DNA from: Litomosoides sigmodontis
Taxonomy: Eukaryota; Nematoda; Chromadorea; Rhabditida; Onchocercidae
DNA: 64,000 nt
Assembly: GCA_963070105.1 (NCBI GenBank)
Contig: OY718803.1
Location: forward strand, 5,748,507 to 5,812,506
Direction of reading: 5' to 3'
Shown here: positions 48,699 through 61,841 of the stretch, one piece after another
Position numbering within the stretch: position 1 is the stretch's first letter
Layout of the letters: every line of letters starts with the position of its first letter
The notes under the pieces: generated by a model
The model's input: only the letters and a program-made list of their open reading frames with translations
Told to the model about the DNA's origin: nothing
The model's database searches: none
Position numbers and translations under genes: made by a program

Positions 48699-51600
48699 TC
48701 AAGCTTGCTGTGCATATCCGGTAAGAAAACTGCGTATTTCCTCATTAATACAACTTGCTGAATCTGCTTTGAGAATTACAGCACGTACCATTACAGCTTC
48801 TGCCAAATAAGCTGCAACGAAACAATGTAACCTCCAAGATCATCATTTTATACAAGGCTAATGAATTTTATAGAAACTCAGAATAAATCGGGGGAAGAAA
48901 AACTAACCGGCAAAGCGTTAGGAAAAGATGGTTAGAAAAAAAACGGTTTATTGTATTACCACTGTTATCTGAACAGTAACTGATCATCATTTTATACAAG
49001 GCTAATGAATTTTACAGAAACTCAGAATAAATCGGGGGAAGAAAAACTAACCGGCAAAGCGTTAGGAAAAGATGGTTAGAAAAAAAACGGTTTATTGTAT
49101 TACCACTGTTATCTGAACAGTAACTGATCATCATTTTATACAAGGCTAATGAATTTTACAGAAACTCAGAATAAATCGGGGGAAGAAAAACTAACCAGCA
49201 AAGCGTTAGGAAAAGATGGTTAGAAAAAAAACGGTTTATTGTATTACCACTGTTATCTGAGCAGTAACTGATAATACGATAAACCATCTTTGTTCAGGTA
49301 ACAGTGGTAATACAAGATCTTTTAAGTAGTACAATAAACAGGGGAAGATTTGCTTCCCTCCTTAGGTGTCACGTGAATCATTTAAACATAAAACCCACTG
49401 GAGGAAAAGAAAGGCTCCCGAACAGTTTAAGAAATCTCCAAATTGATAAGATAAAACTGGTAATGTCAGCAAATCTACAGGAGAACAATATGTGTATTAA
49501 GATCTTGAAAACTAAAAAGATAGAAAACCTTTAAAATTGACAATTTCAGCTGCGACTGTATCCGGATGCTGTGCATAACTTAGTTTACAGTAAGGATCAT
49601 TTCGTTCCAACTCCACTGTGTAGAGCCCTACTCCCTGCTCTTCAATATCGTCAGCATTCAAAGGAGTTGGTCCACAACCGGAAGCCTCCACCAAGCGTAC
49701 TAACGACTCTACCAGCATTCCATATTGCAATCTACAAAAATCGGTAGATGCAGATTAAATAACCGGTCAAATGCTTTATACTAATTAATGTAGCAGAGTC
49801 GCTGTTTTATGCACAGCCTTTACTGAGTGTCTGATGATATATAATAATGGAACTAACACTGTAATTTAATAAACCTTTAAAGTAAATAGCAGAAAAAGAT
49901 CAACTAACCCTAATTTGTCCACTGTTTCAGCTGCAAGGTTGGCAAAACCAATACAACAAAGTCGTTTTTCGTCATAAGTTGTAGTATTGTGCATTTTGTC
50001 CAATTCAGGAATGAGAATCTTCTCAATAATCATCATATACATACCTGTTTGTATCGATTCCAGAACCTATATGAGGCAACAGTTCACAATTTTGCAACGC
50101 CTAAAGACGAAGAAAAAGTGTACCTGACATAGAGTTACACTTCCACGTATGATTGCAAATCGTGCCAGAAAGAGTACGAAATTCTTCATGAACTTGGTTG
50201 TTTTCGTAAATTGAATTCGACGTAACATCGGAATCAAGAGTGCGGATTCCGTTAATACATCGGCTTGCTGAAAATTCCATGTAGCACGCCTTTTTCGTTT
50301 ACAATAAGAGTAATTGCTATCAAATCCTATATAAAATAGACATACATTTACATAATGCAGGAATATACTAGCCAGTTGGAAGCCATACTGATCTAAGGCT
50401 TTAGAAGAAATCAGTTTTTGAAATACTGCTAGAAGATTGTCCGCATAATTATTCAAAATATGTTTGCTGTGGCTGCGCATAAATGATTCAATAACCTGAA
50501 ACAAAAATAGTTCAGCATGATGCGCGCAAATGCAGTTAGATTGAAAAGGAACGAAAAATCAAACTTACCAATAATGCAGCAGGAATATTTGCTGTTCGTA
50601 ACCATAATTCGCCCTTCATTAAGCTGCCAAAAAAAGGTAAATAGCTATCCACGCAGGAGGTACCTGTTTTTTGTTTCTGAGCCTCAGCCTGATCCAACAA
50701 AAGTGCTGTAATGAATGTGAACCAAATTTCCCTTTTGCTGACGGAATAAATCATTACAATATCAATTAAAAATTACTAACCCGTAATTTGCAGTGCATAT
50801 GGTATAAAATCGACAGCGTCTGAAGAAAAAATGCTTTCTATAAGAGGGACTACGAGCTTATCGACGCCACCATCCACAACAGCGTAAACCTGTAACCAAA
50901 ATATGTTTTTTTTACAAAAAAATATTTTCAAGATGATTACTAAGGTTTAAAATGATTAATAACTAATAAAATTAATTAATGAGTTTTTTAATTAATGAAT
51001 AAATAATGACAAGTGAATAAATAAATGAACGCATGGACTAACCTGCCTAATCAACACACAGAGTGATTCGAAGATAAAATGAAGATGCAAAGGATTGACT
51101 GGATTTTTCACAGCAACGCCGACCATAGTAGCCAATTTGTCTACAATGTGAGCAGAACTTCTTGCTGTTTCCGTCTACAATAAAACTGACATTAAATAGC
51201 AAATGAACAATCACAACAGTATGGAAGTGTATACTAGTTGTAACCTAACCCCACATATTTCATCACTTAGCTGCTGTTAGTTAATGAAAATTGAACAATT
51301 CTCGCCCATGCATTCTTCCTTAAAGTTAAACATTGCGCACGATAACTTCAATAACTCCTTACATCTTCAAGTAGGGTATAAAAGATCTGATTTCTGTGAC
51401 GTCATTGCAATCACAACTGTTTTATACTCATGTGTGGAAGACAAAAACTCCGCGGCAACTTGAAACAGGACAAATAAAGATGTCAGGGTTCTTTGTAATG
51501 CACAACATAATTTAAATACTTTCGATCCTTTAGATCTACAGGATTGCATATTCTTCAAAATATGAAAGTCTAGATAACATTGTTCAAAACATGAAAATGT

Positions 51601-54600
51601 CACCAAGTCTTCCATAACTGGAGCATTAGGAATTCTCAAGGTTAACCAGCAAAGAAAAAAATCATGAAAAAAATAAAAAAATAGACATTCCTTACATCAA
51701 TAATGTTAAAGCAACGCATTAAAGCTTTCATGAGATAATGTGAGTTCTGCGCCTTCGGATCGTTTTCAAAACAAGCAAATAATGCAACGATCAGTGGGCC
51801 CACCGGCACATTTTCATTCGTTAACAGAATCTTAAACGTCATTCTAAATTTTTGTTAAATTTTGATAGGAATAAGAAATGCTTGAATCGATAGACAGCAA
51901 ATGTAAACGGTGATAAGGTTTACGGCAAGTTTACAGAGAATAAAGTGTACACAATCACAGATATAAAAATGCACCTTCCCGGTTTCCTTGCTCCTTACAA
52001 GCAAAAGTCTTTCCAAAGCATAAGCTGTATACTGGTGCAAAATCGTATGCCGCGAAGAAAGCAATTTTAAAAACGCACTGACGACTTCTACCAAATGTTC
52101 TGGCAGTAAGTGATTCCGAAACACAACAATGTACTTTAGTGCATCAGTTTTTAATATTGGTAGTGCATTGACATTATCCACAAACAGGTCACTACGTACG
52201 TGTGTCCGATAAAAATCAATTACATCAACCTGAAAATTTCAATGAAAAGGAAACTTGTAAGGCAAGAAAATGCAAAGAAATGTCATCACGATTATTTAAT
52301 ATTTTATTACCAAAAACCTATAAAACTTACAAGTTCACTAGTAACAGTTGCACCATGTTTTACAGTCTCTGCTTTTACTGCAACTGCTGTTATCAGACAG
52401 TATACGACATCCTTTTTGAGCCAGTTATTAGTAAGATCTGCTACACTTTCTTGCAAAAATGATTGTAAGACTTCTGATAAAATGCTTAAAATTCGAGATT
52501 CATCAGGTCTACGACAAAGCGCCCTCAAGAAATCACTTGCCCCGCGGCGTCGAGTGCCAATATCAGAGCCTTAAATAAGACTGTTAAAGCGAAAGAGCTG
52601 TTTAACTAATAGTAAAATGAGTGTCCCTTACGTCTTCATCATGAGGACAACTCGAATTCACGAAGTTTATCAATTTTACAGTAAAATGATTGTGCTTAGC
52701 CCAACAGTTTTGCCTCAGTTTAAATGGAATTATAAGAAAAACTGCATGAGGCTCATAAAAAAGCTTTAATGAAGGTACCTTCAACATCTTTTCTTATATA
52801 CTCAAAAGGATCATCCTCGAAAAGCTCGAAATCGCATTTTCTTAGCATCACATTCTTAATTATTACATCTTCATACAGTGTCCTCAACATCTCCTCATGT
52901 TCGAAAATTGCTGAATACTGAGATCGCTGACAAACTGATGATAAGAAACCAAGAGATGCGTTTACAAGAGTGTCATACCTGAGAAAGCAAAACAATTGAT
53001 AAGGAAACGTTCATTCTTTCTTACTCTAGCAAAGCGTCCACACTTTTCGTTTTCATTAAAAATGAACCTTGCTTTCTGATCGATTGAAACAAGTAGCTGC
53101 CAAATACATTCTATTAGCCAACACTTTTGTTCTCCTTTTTCCTGCGCAGTCGCACTCTCATCGATGGGCATCATGAAAGGCATTATTTCTTCTTCATATC
53201 GCTGTAATCAGGTTTTATTACAAACAGTCTCAAAGTAAATAATGGAGAATGGATTGATAAAAGAAATAATAGTAGACTACAGGCACCTGTGAATAAAGGG
53301 TGATAATTTCACATATGCAACACTTTAGCTTATCCAGAATGTTGGCCTCCGAATCAATATTTTTAGCATCCAATTGAGGAATTTGTAGTCTAAGTAGCGC
53401 CATAAAACCATTTATCCATGTACTTAAGTGGTCCTAGAAATATTACAAGATAACATATATTTAAAATATTTTATATATTCTCAGTAAATCCTTTCTCTCA
53501 CTTCCTCCAATGTTTTTAGAGCGATTTAACAACATCGACGGATGGCAATAATTGGCTTGTACACTTACCTCGAAATATTCTGGCAAATCTTGTGAACAAA
53601 GAGAATGAAAACATTTCGTGACTAGAGTAGTAACTTCAATCCATGATTGACATTCTGCTTCTGACATCATTTCCTTATTTAAGATACATTCTACCATTTT
53701 TTCAAACAAATCGGTTAACGGTGCTGCTACCTAAATGGATGAGCAAAATGCAAAAGAGAAAGTAGTCGTTTTGCCAAAATTATTTGTAATTTACGTTATT
53801 GCTGCAGAAACTCACAGCTTGCAGTACAATGACCAGTTCCTGCCATAATCTGTTAGACTTCACTTCATATCTGTATTTTTTACAAAGCTCATCCAGCGTA
53901 TATAATGTCGATATAAGTTTATCTGGATCAATTCCCGTTAGATTTTGGGCCAAAATTGTGATTAGGTCGGGCCACTCCTCAGGAAAGTCATGCTTTCCCA
54001 TAAAACACACCACCTGCGACAGCTGCTTTTGAATATTCCCTGCAAATGCTCTAATGAAATATTATCACAGTGCATTAAATCCACAAAATGCAAATTTGTC
54101 ACATAAATGCTAGTTACCTTTAACCAAGTCATGAGAGATTATTAAATAACCAAATCAACTAATATGGGAGAGTACCCACCTGAAGTGCCAAGCATACTCT
54201 CCAGTGCCCTTGACCGAAGCTGTGCTCGTTCTGCATCGCTTATTTCAACCAAGCACTTTTCCTTATTCTGAAAGAGTCTGCAGGATAGAGACAGGTGTAC
54301 TAGTATGAGAAAGAAAAATTAAACATGAGACACTGCTTATCGATTCTGACATTCTTTTGTCTCCGTTTTGCAGACTTCGGTTTCTCTAACACAAATTTAT
54401 GAAGATATGTTTTGAAAGTGAGATCAAAAATAGTAGCAGATTGCATTCTCACACTTGGCCTTTGAAATTACAATATACCAACTCCAGTGTAAACAGCAGA
54501 CTAAACAATTATATATGCTAAACATGTTGAAGAAATTCAGTATGGCAGATCCGATCACAATTCAATTTCTGAAGGATTAAAGGAATACCACAATATTCGG

Positions 54601-55021
54601 CCAAAAAAGAATTAGGAAACACATACCCAATTCTCTCTGACGAAATTCTTAAGCGATACTGCCGCCGCCAATGTAACTTCCGAGAGCATTTGCTGATCGA
54701 ATACAAGATCAAAACAAACTATCCCAAATCCTAGTATCAAGCAACATGATCCAAACACTTGTTAACAAAAAAGAACAAGATAACGAGCAGAAAATTATCA
54801 ATAAATGCCTTATTTTTGAAAGCATAATCATTCATTCAAATAAAATAATTACTAGCTACCCCTATAAAGCCAACTTGTTCGCTAAGATGCGTAAGCAATT
54901 TACCTGGCAACTGCTCCATTTGCTTCAGGTCATTTTCCGCAATTCGCCGTACGTGTGCGCTTGGTTCCAGTGTTCGCTTTAGACATTCAGCTACCATTGC
55001 CGCTTCCACTTCTCGAGACAT
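48699..55021 (-). CDS. xpo-2: Exportin-2 (CSE1L/CAS), importin-alpha re-exporter, 19 exons
   Basis: Returns importin-alpha to the cytoplasm with RanGTP. Exons: 55021-54904, 54730-54627, 54267-54180, 54039-53816, 53730-53569, 53433-53287, 53201-53068, 52978-52779, 52569-52331, 52229-51975, 51830-51696, 51174-51043, 50889-50781, 50705-50569, 50495-50352, 50267-50124, 50066-49909, 49731-49529, 48811-48699. Phases close to 981 residues (human 971). The N-terminal importin-beta repeat has HVRRIAENDLKQME. CSE1 signatures include KHDFPEEWPDLI, YRYEVKSNRLWQEL, CSQDLPEYFE, DPFEYIRKDVEGSDIGTRRR, ALPILKTDALKYIVVFRNHL, QYTAYALERLL, LMKALMRCFN, ANIPAALL, FQKLISSKALDQYGF, TKTTKFMKNFVLF and the C-terminal EIRSFLTGYAQQA. 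HEAT-like repeats throughout. Its 717-base last intron carries a triplicated 144-bp repeat. An unpaired acceptor lies 5 bases before the ATG. Confidence 0.97.
48838..49272. repeat. 144-bp tandem repeat, three copies
   Basis: Copies start at about 48838, 48982 and 49126, each opening GATCATCATTTTATACAAGG. They differ at only a few positions (for example ATAG/ACAG, CCGG/CCAG, GAACAG/GAGCAG), so the expansion is recent. The array lies wholly within the last intron of xpo-2. Confidence 0.95.
49239..49315. repeat. Inverted partial copy of the 144-bp unit (hairpin)
   Basis: TTGTATTACCACTGTTATCT near the end of copy three (from 49239) is mirrored at 49290-49315 by a near-exact reverse complement ending in GTGGTAATACAA. 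AAACCATCTT between them also mirrors unit sequence. The transcript could fold into a stem of about 25 bp. Confidence 0.8.
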
Positions 55022-55026
55022 TTTAA

Positions 55027-55028
55027 CT
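55027..55028 (-). promoter_or_regulatory. Unpaired 3' splice site before xpo-2 ATG (SL trans-splice candidate)
   Basis: GTTATTTTGTAG ends here, only 5 bases before the start codon, too close for any coding 5' exon. Confidence 0.6.
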
Positions 55029-55722
55029 ACAAAATAACTTCAAATCAAATTAAAAGCACACACCGTCCAAACCAATTACCCTCCAATGCCCCCTATCCGC
55101 AAACATCTCCCTCCCAACTTACCAAAAATGTACGGAAACCGTATGAAAACCTATATCCCGTATGGTCATTTATGCGTTGCGTTAGGAAATGGAGCTGAAG
55201 GTAGATGGATTCCTAGGATAGTTGATAGGGGATTGTTTCGATGGGATAACCGATAGCAATTCGAGAAACACATTTTACTGCCCGCTAGCTTCACATAACA
55301 TCTATTGACTTTCCATGTAATGACAGCTTAATGTTTCCTTTTTATCATTTTGCCAATTTTCATATGTGGCACGTTCCTGTAGGACAATGAGCTGAAATAT
55401 AAGTTCTGAAATTTCTTTTTGAGAAAATTATAGTTGACATTACGCAGCGCACAGCAATTGATAATTTGATGATGGTTGGCAAATGAATAGTAGCAGAAAC
55501 ACTTGAGTAATGGGAAAAGGTGCAAACTTCAGAGTTGAGGTTGCGTTATGAAGCAGTCAAATGAACTGCTCATAATTCTCTTTTGGAGAACTAAAAGACC
55601 AAATTTTTCATCCGTTGATTAAAGTTCAATGATTTTTGCTTTACTGGAGAAAGTGTTAGAATCGATCGAAGTGTCGAATGTGTAGAATAAAATTGAATGA
55701 ACACATGTTATATGTCTATAAT

Positions 55723-55750
55723 TTTTGAGATTATATATATAATCTCAAAA
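55723..55750. repeat. 28-bp perfect palindrome
   Basis: TTTTGAGATT, then eight alternating A/T, then AATCTCAAAA. The sequence equals its own reverse complement across all 28 bases. Intergenic, about 700 bases upstream of xpo-2. Confidence 0.9.
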
Positions 55751-56429
55751 GTGGTATCAGTGAGACCCATTACGTTATAATACGATTATATCGCTACAGG
55801 TGGTTAGAATCTGATACCTTGACGTAAGCCTTTTGCAGCGACACATACAGAAACAACTGATGTCTTTTCAAACCATTTAAATTCATGACGAACATATGTG
55901 CTAACAAGGCTGTGTTTGACTTTGAAATCCACGGATCAACTCAGCTCAACTCGCAATCAACTCAACATACTTACATGCATTTATCCAAATTAATATGAAG
56001 TTTTTGTGAGTTACCAATCAGTCTGCAGTCTGGCGACGAAGTTTGCATTTAAAGAACATTTTTTAAGAAATTGTTCAAATTTTTTCTATCTTCTATTTTA
56101 CACAGTGTTGACATCTTTCTTTTTTGACTTTGATCTTTCTTTTTCAATCCACATGTATCATACAGCTGAACAGCACCAAAAAAAGATGCAGGAAAGTATT
56201 ACTATTGTCATTTAGGTGGTTTCTTTTTCTGGATACTAAAATCGCTACTTTACAAATTGGATCCTCTCCGATAGATCTCTGAATTTTCTACATTTTGGCA
56301 ATTTTCTTTCCCTTCTCTTCTTCGAGTTGATAAGTTTTCTTCCTCTCCCGAACGTTATCTTTTTTCCCGACAATCCACTTTGCTACTCTATTTTATTACA
56401 CTGTTTTACGATCACGAGACAATGTAATA

Positions 56430-59400
56430 CTACCTAAATTCTACATTCGAAACTGTCTTGCTAAGAGCCTGCTCATGCATAATCACTTCAGCTTTCAGTG
56501 CTTCAACCTTCTGTAAGATCTTTTCGTTCACAAGAGCTTCGACATCCTGAAATAAATAGTTACACTAACGAATACAGAGAACCAACCAGAAGCATTACCC
56601 GTTTCATTTTTTTCTATCAGACTGAACTTTTCATGTTTTGAATTTGTTAACGAGCATACAATCGGCTTCTTAAATTATTCAACCCCCACGATGCTAAATA
56701 TTTGTAAACTAAAACAATTGAACCAATATTTGACGGAAAAAGTAAAAACGTCAAACAAATAGGAAGCAAAACTACAAATATTTTGCGTTAAAACTACAAT
56801 ATTTACAAATACTACAAATGAAATATACATCTGAGTAAACTAGTAAAGAAAGTCGAATTGGAAATGATTAGAACTCTTGCCGAAACTTTACTAAAGTAGA
56901 GTAATCACAGATCAAAAAAACTTAATGCGTAATTAAACAGAATTACAAGTCAAAAGAAATTACCATGTGATCCTGCGCAACAATTGCAGGATTATAGCGA
57001 AAGTAATAGTCTTTCCAAACTTTGATACACATTAAGCGAGTATTTGGACGCAAGACATCAACGAATCTAGGGTACTGGTTGTAAAATGGATTGAGAAAGC
57101 GCCTTCTTTCAGTAATAATGTAAGACCATAACGATACTGTGTTTTCCTTTGCGTGCTGAAACAATTTGGGTTAGGCGATAATGAAGAAACTCGATAAACT
57201 GTACATTTTACTCAATCATGAAATGATGAAGATAAGAATCACTTAGAGAAACAGGATATTTGATGAAGGTCTTACTTGATCACGATGTCGCTGCTTCTCA
57301 CTGTTGAATAAAAATGTTCCAAAACGGCATGAATATAACTCATCCAGTATTGTTATCAAGAATGACGAGTTGAATTCGAAAGCATATGGAAACTGAACAT
57401 TGTAAACATATGGAAGCGGTAAAGCGTGATGATTATTGAAGGTGAAAGCAGATAAAAAGAGAAACAAGAAAAAGTCATTAGAAACAAGAATAGAAACAGA
57501 TTTTGAATAAAATTACATGAGTAAGCTAGCTGTAAGTTGGGCCTTACCTGATTCATAATTTGCCACACACAGTCAATAAATTGTAGAAATATCGGAGATC
57601 TCTCGCTATCGCTATGCTTATCTTCACCATGTCCCACACGCTGCAATGCATATTGTCCACTTACTAAGTAAGGAAAAATATTTTTATTATACCCAAAAAA
57701 AGCTTTTCCTTCGATTCAACATACATGGGCGAATTTATGGCCAAAACTACACCATTCCTTTTCTACCAGCACTGCAAACCCCTGAATAGTTCGATAATAT
57801 GGATCCAACTCCAGCATTGCCAATGAAGTCAACTAAATAAAGTATATCGAGTACTTTTTAATAAATTTTGGTATTATTAGAACAGAACTTTTAAAATTAT
57901 TTAACAAATTATGACTATACTGTTACACTGCACTCATCATTCCACCGGTTAACTAAAAAAGTACCTGAGCAGTTCTATCCCAGCCATCACTACAATGAAT
58001 CAACACAGATGCCTTATTATCCTCTACTTCTCGAGCAATTTGAGTTGCGCCATCCAAAACTGTCTGTAAAGGAACCATTCTCCACGCAGTTTCACATTAT
58101 TCCAACTCACCACTACACTGTTCAAGCGTTATTACTTAGCAGATCACCATACTCACAAAAATATAACTGTGGTTAAATATAATTGAAAAGTAATGCTGAA
58201 TATAGCGTAAAATATCTTAATAGCATGAAGTTTTTTGGTATTATAAGAACAAAACATCCTATTAAGATATGGAAAGAAAAATCAGAAATAAACTATCTTT
58301 AGTAAATTCATATGTTTAAAAGTTAAAAGAATAAGATGAACCTGGATGTGGTTCAACCATTTCGTTTCATCCAACATACGGAACCAGTTCTTCTCATCAA
58401 CACGAGGAAATGATACGTCTTTCAATTTTCTTAATCTGCAAGACAGCCCTCAATTGTATTGCCGCTCTTATATTTTTGTTTAAAATTTTGCAATTATACC
58501 TTCTAACATATATATATATATAAAGTATTGACATAACATACGCAGATTATTATAATAACACATAATTGTTGATGTGTCAAAGTCTTCAAAACATCTTCGA
58601 ATTCTTAATAGAAACACATTCTCCATTAACTTAATGTACTAAGCTGGATTAACTGTAAAAAACCTAAGTAAACTTGATGCAGTCATTCCCCCTGATATAA
58701 AGAAAACGAGGCAAAAACTTACGATTCTCGAACTACATGAATGTTCTGTATATCCAGAAATATCAGTCGACTGTTGGAGTATGAATCTTCAAAACCACCA
58801 CCTTTCGCCTATAAATTGTAGACTACCACATATTTCTTTTTTGCTTCTGCGTTGTAAAAAAAATTATTTACTCAGACGCACCCTGTTGACTTTCGCATTG
58901 ACTGCTGGACGAGCATCAAATATAAGAAGTTGATGGGCATGTGCATTTGCTTCAACGATCATCTGTAAGTACCTGAAAATATATATTTAACTTACACAGG
59001 TAATTCTAAAATGATACGCTGCAAATTCAAATTACATAACGAAAATATCTCAGCACTTCAACTGCGCTTTTACAACTGACTCATTTATAAAGGATAAAGT
59101 GAAAGGTTATTATCCTCTTTAACTGCATTATAAGATCAAATATAAGACCGTTCATCTTCCGCAGATTTCCTAGATGTAACTCCAACCATTGGTTGTGACG
59201 ATCGCGTTATTGATGCTTGAGAAGTGGGATGTAACCATGATAAAACCTGGAAGTATTCTGCTACTGGAATTAATACGGATGTCATTAATGCATAGATCAA
59301 AACAGTTTAGACATAAATTCAGTTACTTACAGGTATCCTCTGCTTACTTCGAAATTCGCCCACTTTTAGCAAAAAATCTTCACCCTCCACCACAGCAGTC

Positions 59401-61121
59401 GTTGGTACAGCTAGCTGAAATATAGTTACTGGTATAGAAAGTAATCATTCACATTATGTTATCCTCTTCCAAATTCCACATCTAAGAATAATCTTGCTGA
59501 GATAATAAGAAGATTGCATCCCACAAATTTACCAAGGCAGGATAAGAATCCGCGAAGTCATATCGATCATTTATTTTTGTGATTCCCCAAGTTTCGTTGG
59601 GTACATTCTGCAACACTCAACATATGTAACAGCTCTTCAAAAATTCCTTTCAGAGTTTTTACATATTGAAGTCAGATGTGCAATCACAACATTTTTCTAA
59701 CATGAGCCGATAACAACTACTAAGTGCACAAAACAGATTTGCTACCATCCGATTGAGTTCTCGAACAGTGTCGTAAATATTCCAACCGTCAAAAGTCCAG
59801 TCAGGTTTGAAAGACTCAGCAAAGAATGGCTGAAATTATGAATCTATTCATTTTTAAAAGCTTTAGAACGTCACTTACCAAGTACTGATTATATGTTATG
59901 TATGTAATGAATAGTCTAGGTTACGCAAAAAGACAAGAGTGATATATCATCACTTTTCACTTTTCCAGTGCAATTTTATAATGATGTCCAAGGCAATAAA
60001 AAAAGGAGCGGATGATAACAGTAATCAAGGTAACAGAACCATTGTTGTCTTTCGAATGAAAAATTCAAAAGAAACTTAAACTCACAGATTTATTAGTGAC
60101 TGGGAAAGCGAATCGCTGTAGGTTTTCGTAAAGTGGACGCCTACTATGATTCGTTTGCTGGTGAGTGAACCTTATATTACGTATATCCTGTAGTAAGCAC
60201 ATAAATAATGATGAGTACTTATTAGTATTAATAGATTTCTGCATGAAAAATAGTTACTTTACAAGTAATCTCTAGTCCATACGAATCTTCTCCTCGGCTC
60301 ACCGTTGAGTAGCCAACCTTTTCAACTCGTGAAATACATCCCAGAGGTATATCAAACTGACAACACTGAAAAACCTCTGAGTCACTATCAATCAATTATT
60401 AATCTCCTTAAATAACAACAGCTACTGTTTGAAATGCTTCAAGAAAAAAAACCTTGCTGTGTCGACTTTCGGAGGTCGATTTCGCTTCAAAACGCAGTCG
60501 GTAGTTCGTAACAAGCACCCTACCATTTACTTTGCCTACAGGTGACATGTAACCAATGTTCGTCTCTGCAAATGAACAACAACAATGCATTGGACAACTA
60601 GTTATTTTTGAACAACTTATTATCTAGAAATAAATGTCTATTCAATTACGGAAGACAAATTCTTGATACTTCATTTAAAGACCCCCGCAATTACTCAATT
60701 TCCTTAGGATTAATTAAAATTGAACCAAATTAATGCCTTAGAAATAACATTAAACCAAATTAAAATTAATGCGACATTGAAAAAATAACTATCTAGAAAA
60801 CGTTAATAATCAACATACCCTCAATTTGTATCTTTTCTCCAGGAAGTACCCAAAATCGATCTGCATGCCTTATTTTATTTTGAATTAAATTCAAGGAAGA
60901 ACTACCACCCGGAGTCATTCCAACCGCCTGAAGGGTGTGCGATCAAAAAATCAAATATCGATTTTGTTTCAACAAATAATAATTTAATAAATAGTCCCTT
61001 CACAGATCCAAAACTCTTCTGTTACGATACTTTCCTACCATTAACAGAATATTGTGTAGCTTACCGCCAATACGTCAGAACGAAAATCACCATCTCGCAA
61101 TGAATCATTACCCGAATCCAT
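56430..61121 (-). CDS. mtm-1: Myotubularin phosphoinositide 3-phosphatase (MTM1/MTMR2 group), 18 exons
   Basis: Removes the 3-phosphate of PI3P and PI(3,5)P2 on endosomes. Exons: 61121-61065, 60927-60819, 60565-60453, 60365-60258, 60187-60086, 59829-59746, 59607-59533, 59414-59331, 59246-59149, 58972-58882, 58808-58723, 58435-58342, 58063-57965, 57832-57725, 57640-57548, 57392-57276, 57155-56964, 56546-56430. They give 608 residues (human MTM1 603). PH-GRAM domain is about 45-165 ([33 protein letters not shown]). The catalytic loop [11 protein letters not shown] has Cys391 and Arg397, so the enzyme should be active. Other marks are [54 protein letters not shown] and VSLWSYI. A C-terminal coiled coil ([14 protein letters not shown]) follows, as in MTM1/MTMR2. 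No FYVE or second PH domain. The start ATG gives [13 protein letters not shown]. Confidence 0.97.
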
Positions 61122-61841
61122 TTCCCTTCCGTTTTTTCACCTTTAATTAGAACTTAATCAGTAAAAATCCTGAGAATTATTTAGTCTAATACTATAAAAA
61201 TGAAACAAAAACGTGAGAGTGACGTCAACAATGACATCTTTCAGTCGTAACCGAAAGATCATTAGCACATAACACTTCGCGGTTTTCATTTGATTTAGTA
61301 ACCTGCTTATATATATCTCCCTCTCCTCCCACTACATTGTTAGATATCATGTTACCAACTTTGCAACTATAAGGGCACGCTTTTTTCTAAAAGCCGCTGC
61401 GTGAGCACAGCCCTATTGAAAGTTACAATCCTCAGCACACAGAACAGTGGTTTGTAATGTACAATGTACAGCACGAACTGTGCGAGATTTTGTCTTTGAA
61501 AGCTGCAGCTCCCCATGTGTATATGTGCTTACCGTCATATGGCGAACCACACAACCACGCAGATAGTGTTTTTTTTTTTTTGGTGAATTCCTCATTCTTC
61601 ATTCGAAAGTTGAAACCTTTAGATATCTCTTCCACATAAAGAACCTTACAATGCTCCCAAATCTACTGTGATAAGTATTACAGATTAAGAAATACTGCAT
61701 TCTTTGCTTTCACTTCAATGCTCATTGTGTAACAAACTATACAGAAGAAAAATTTTATTGAGTATGTATGGAAAATTTTACAAAAGATAAGAAAAATGTG
61801 TAGAAGAAAGTCAGATGAACAGAACTCTTCTTGTCACGTCT
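61122..61841. other. Intergenic between BI-1 stop and mtm-1 start
   Basis: 720 bases. Short overlapping frames at 61413-61639 on both strands are unsupported. Contains the BI-1 3' flank and mtm-1 upstream sequence. Confidence 0.45.

Larger units (their letters stand above)
55022..56429. other. Intergenic between mtm-1 stop and xpo-2 start
   Basis: 1.4 kb with the mtm-1 3' flank and xpo-2 upstream region. Contains a 28-bp perfect palindrome. Frames at 55328-55525 and 56006-56215 are short and unsupported. Confidence 0.45.

Noticed and set aside
51367..51639. 90-codon minus-strand frame taken as an xpo-2 exon
   Set aside because: No CSE1L similarity. Exons 51830-51696 and 51174-51043 join in phase and are contiguous in family alignment, so this frame is intronic.
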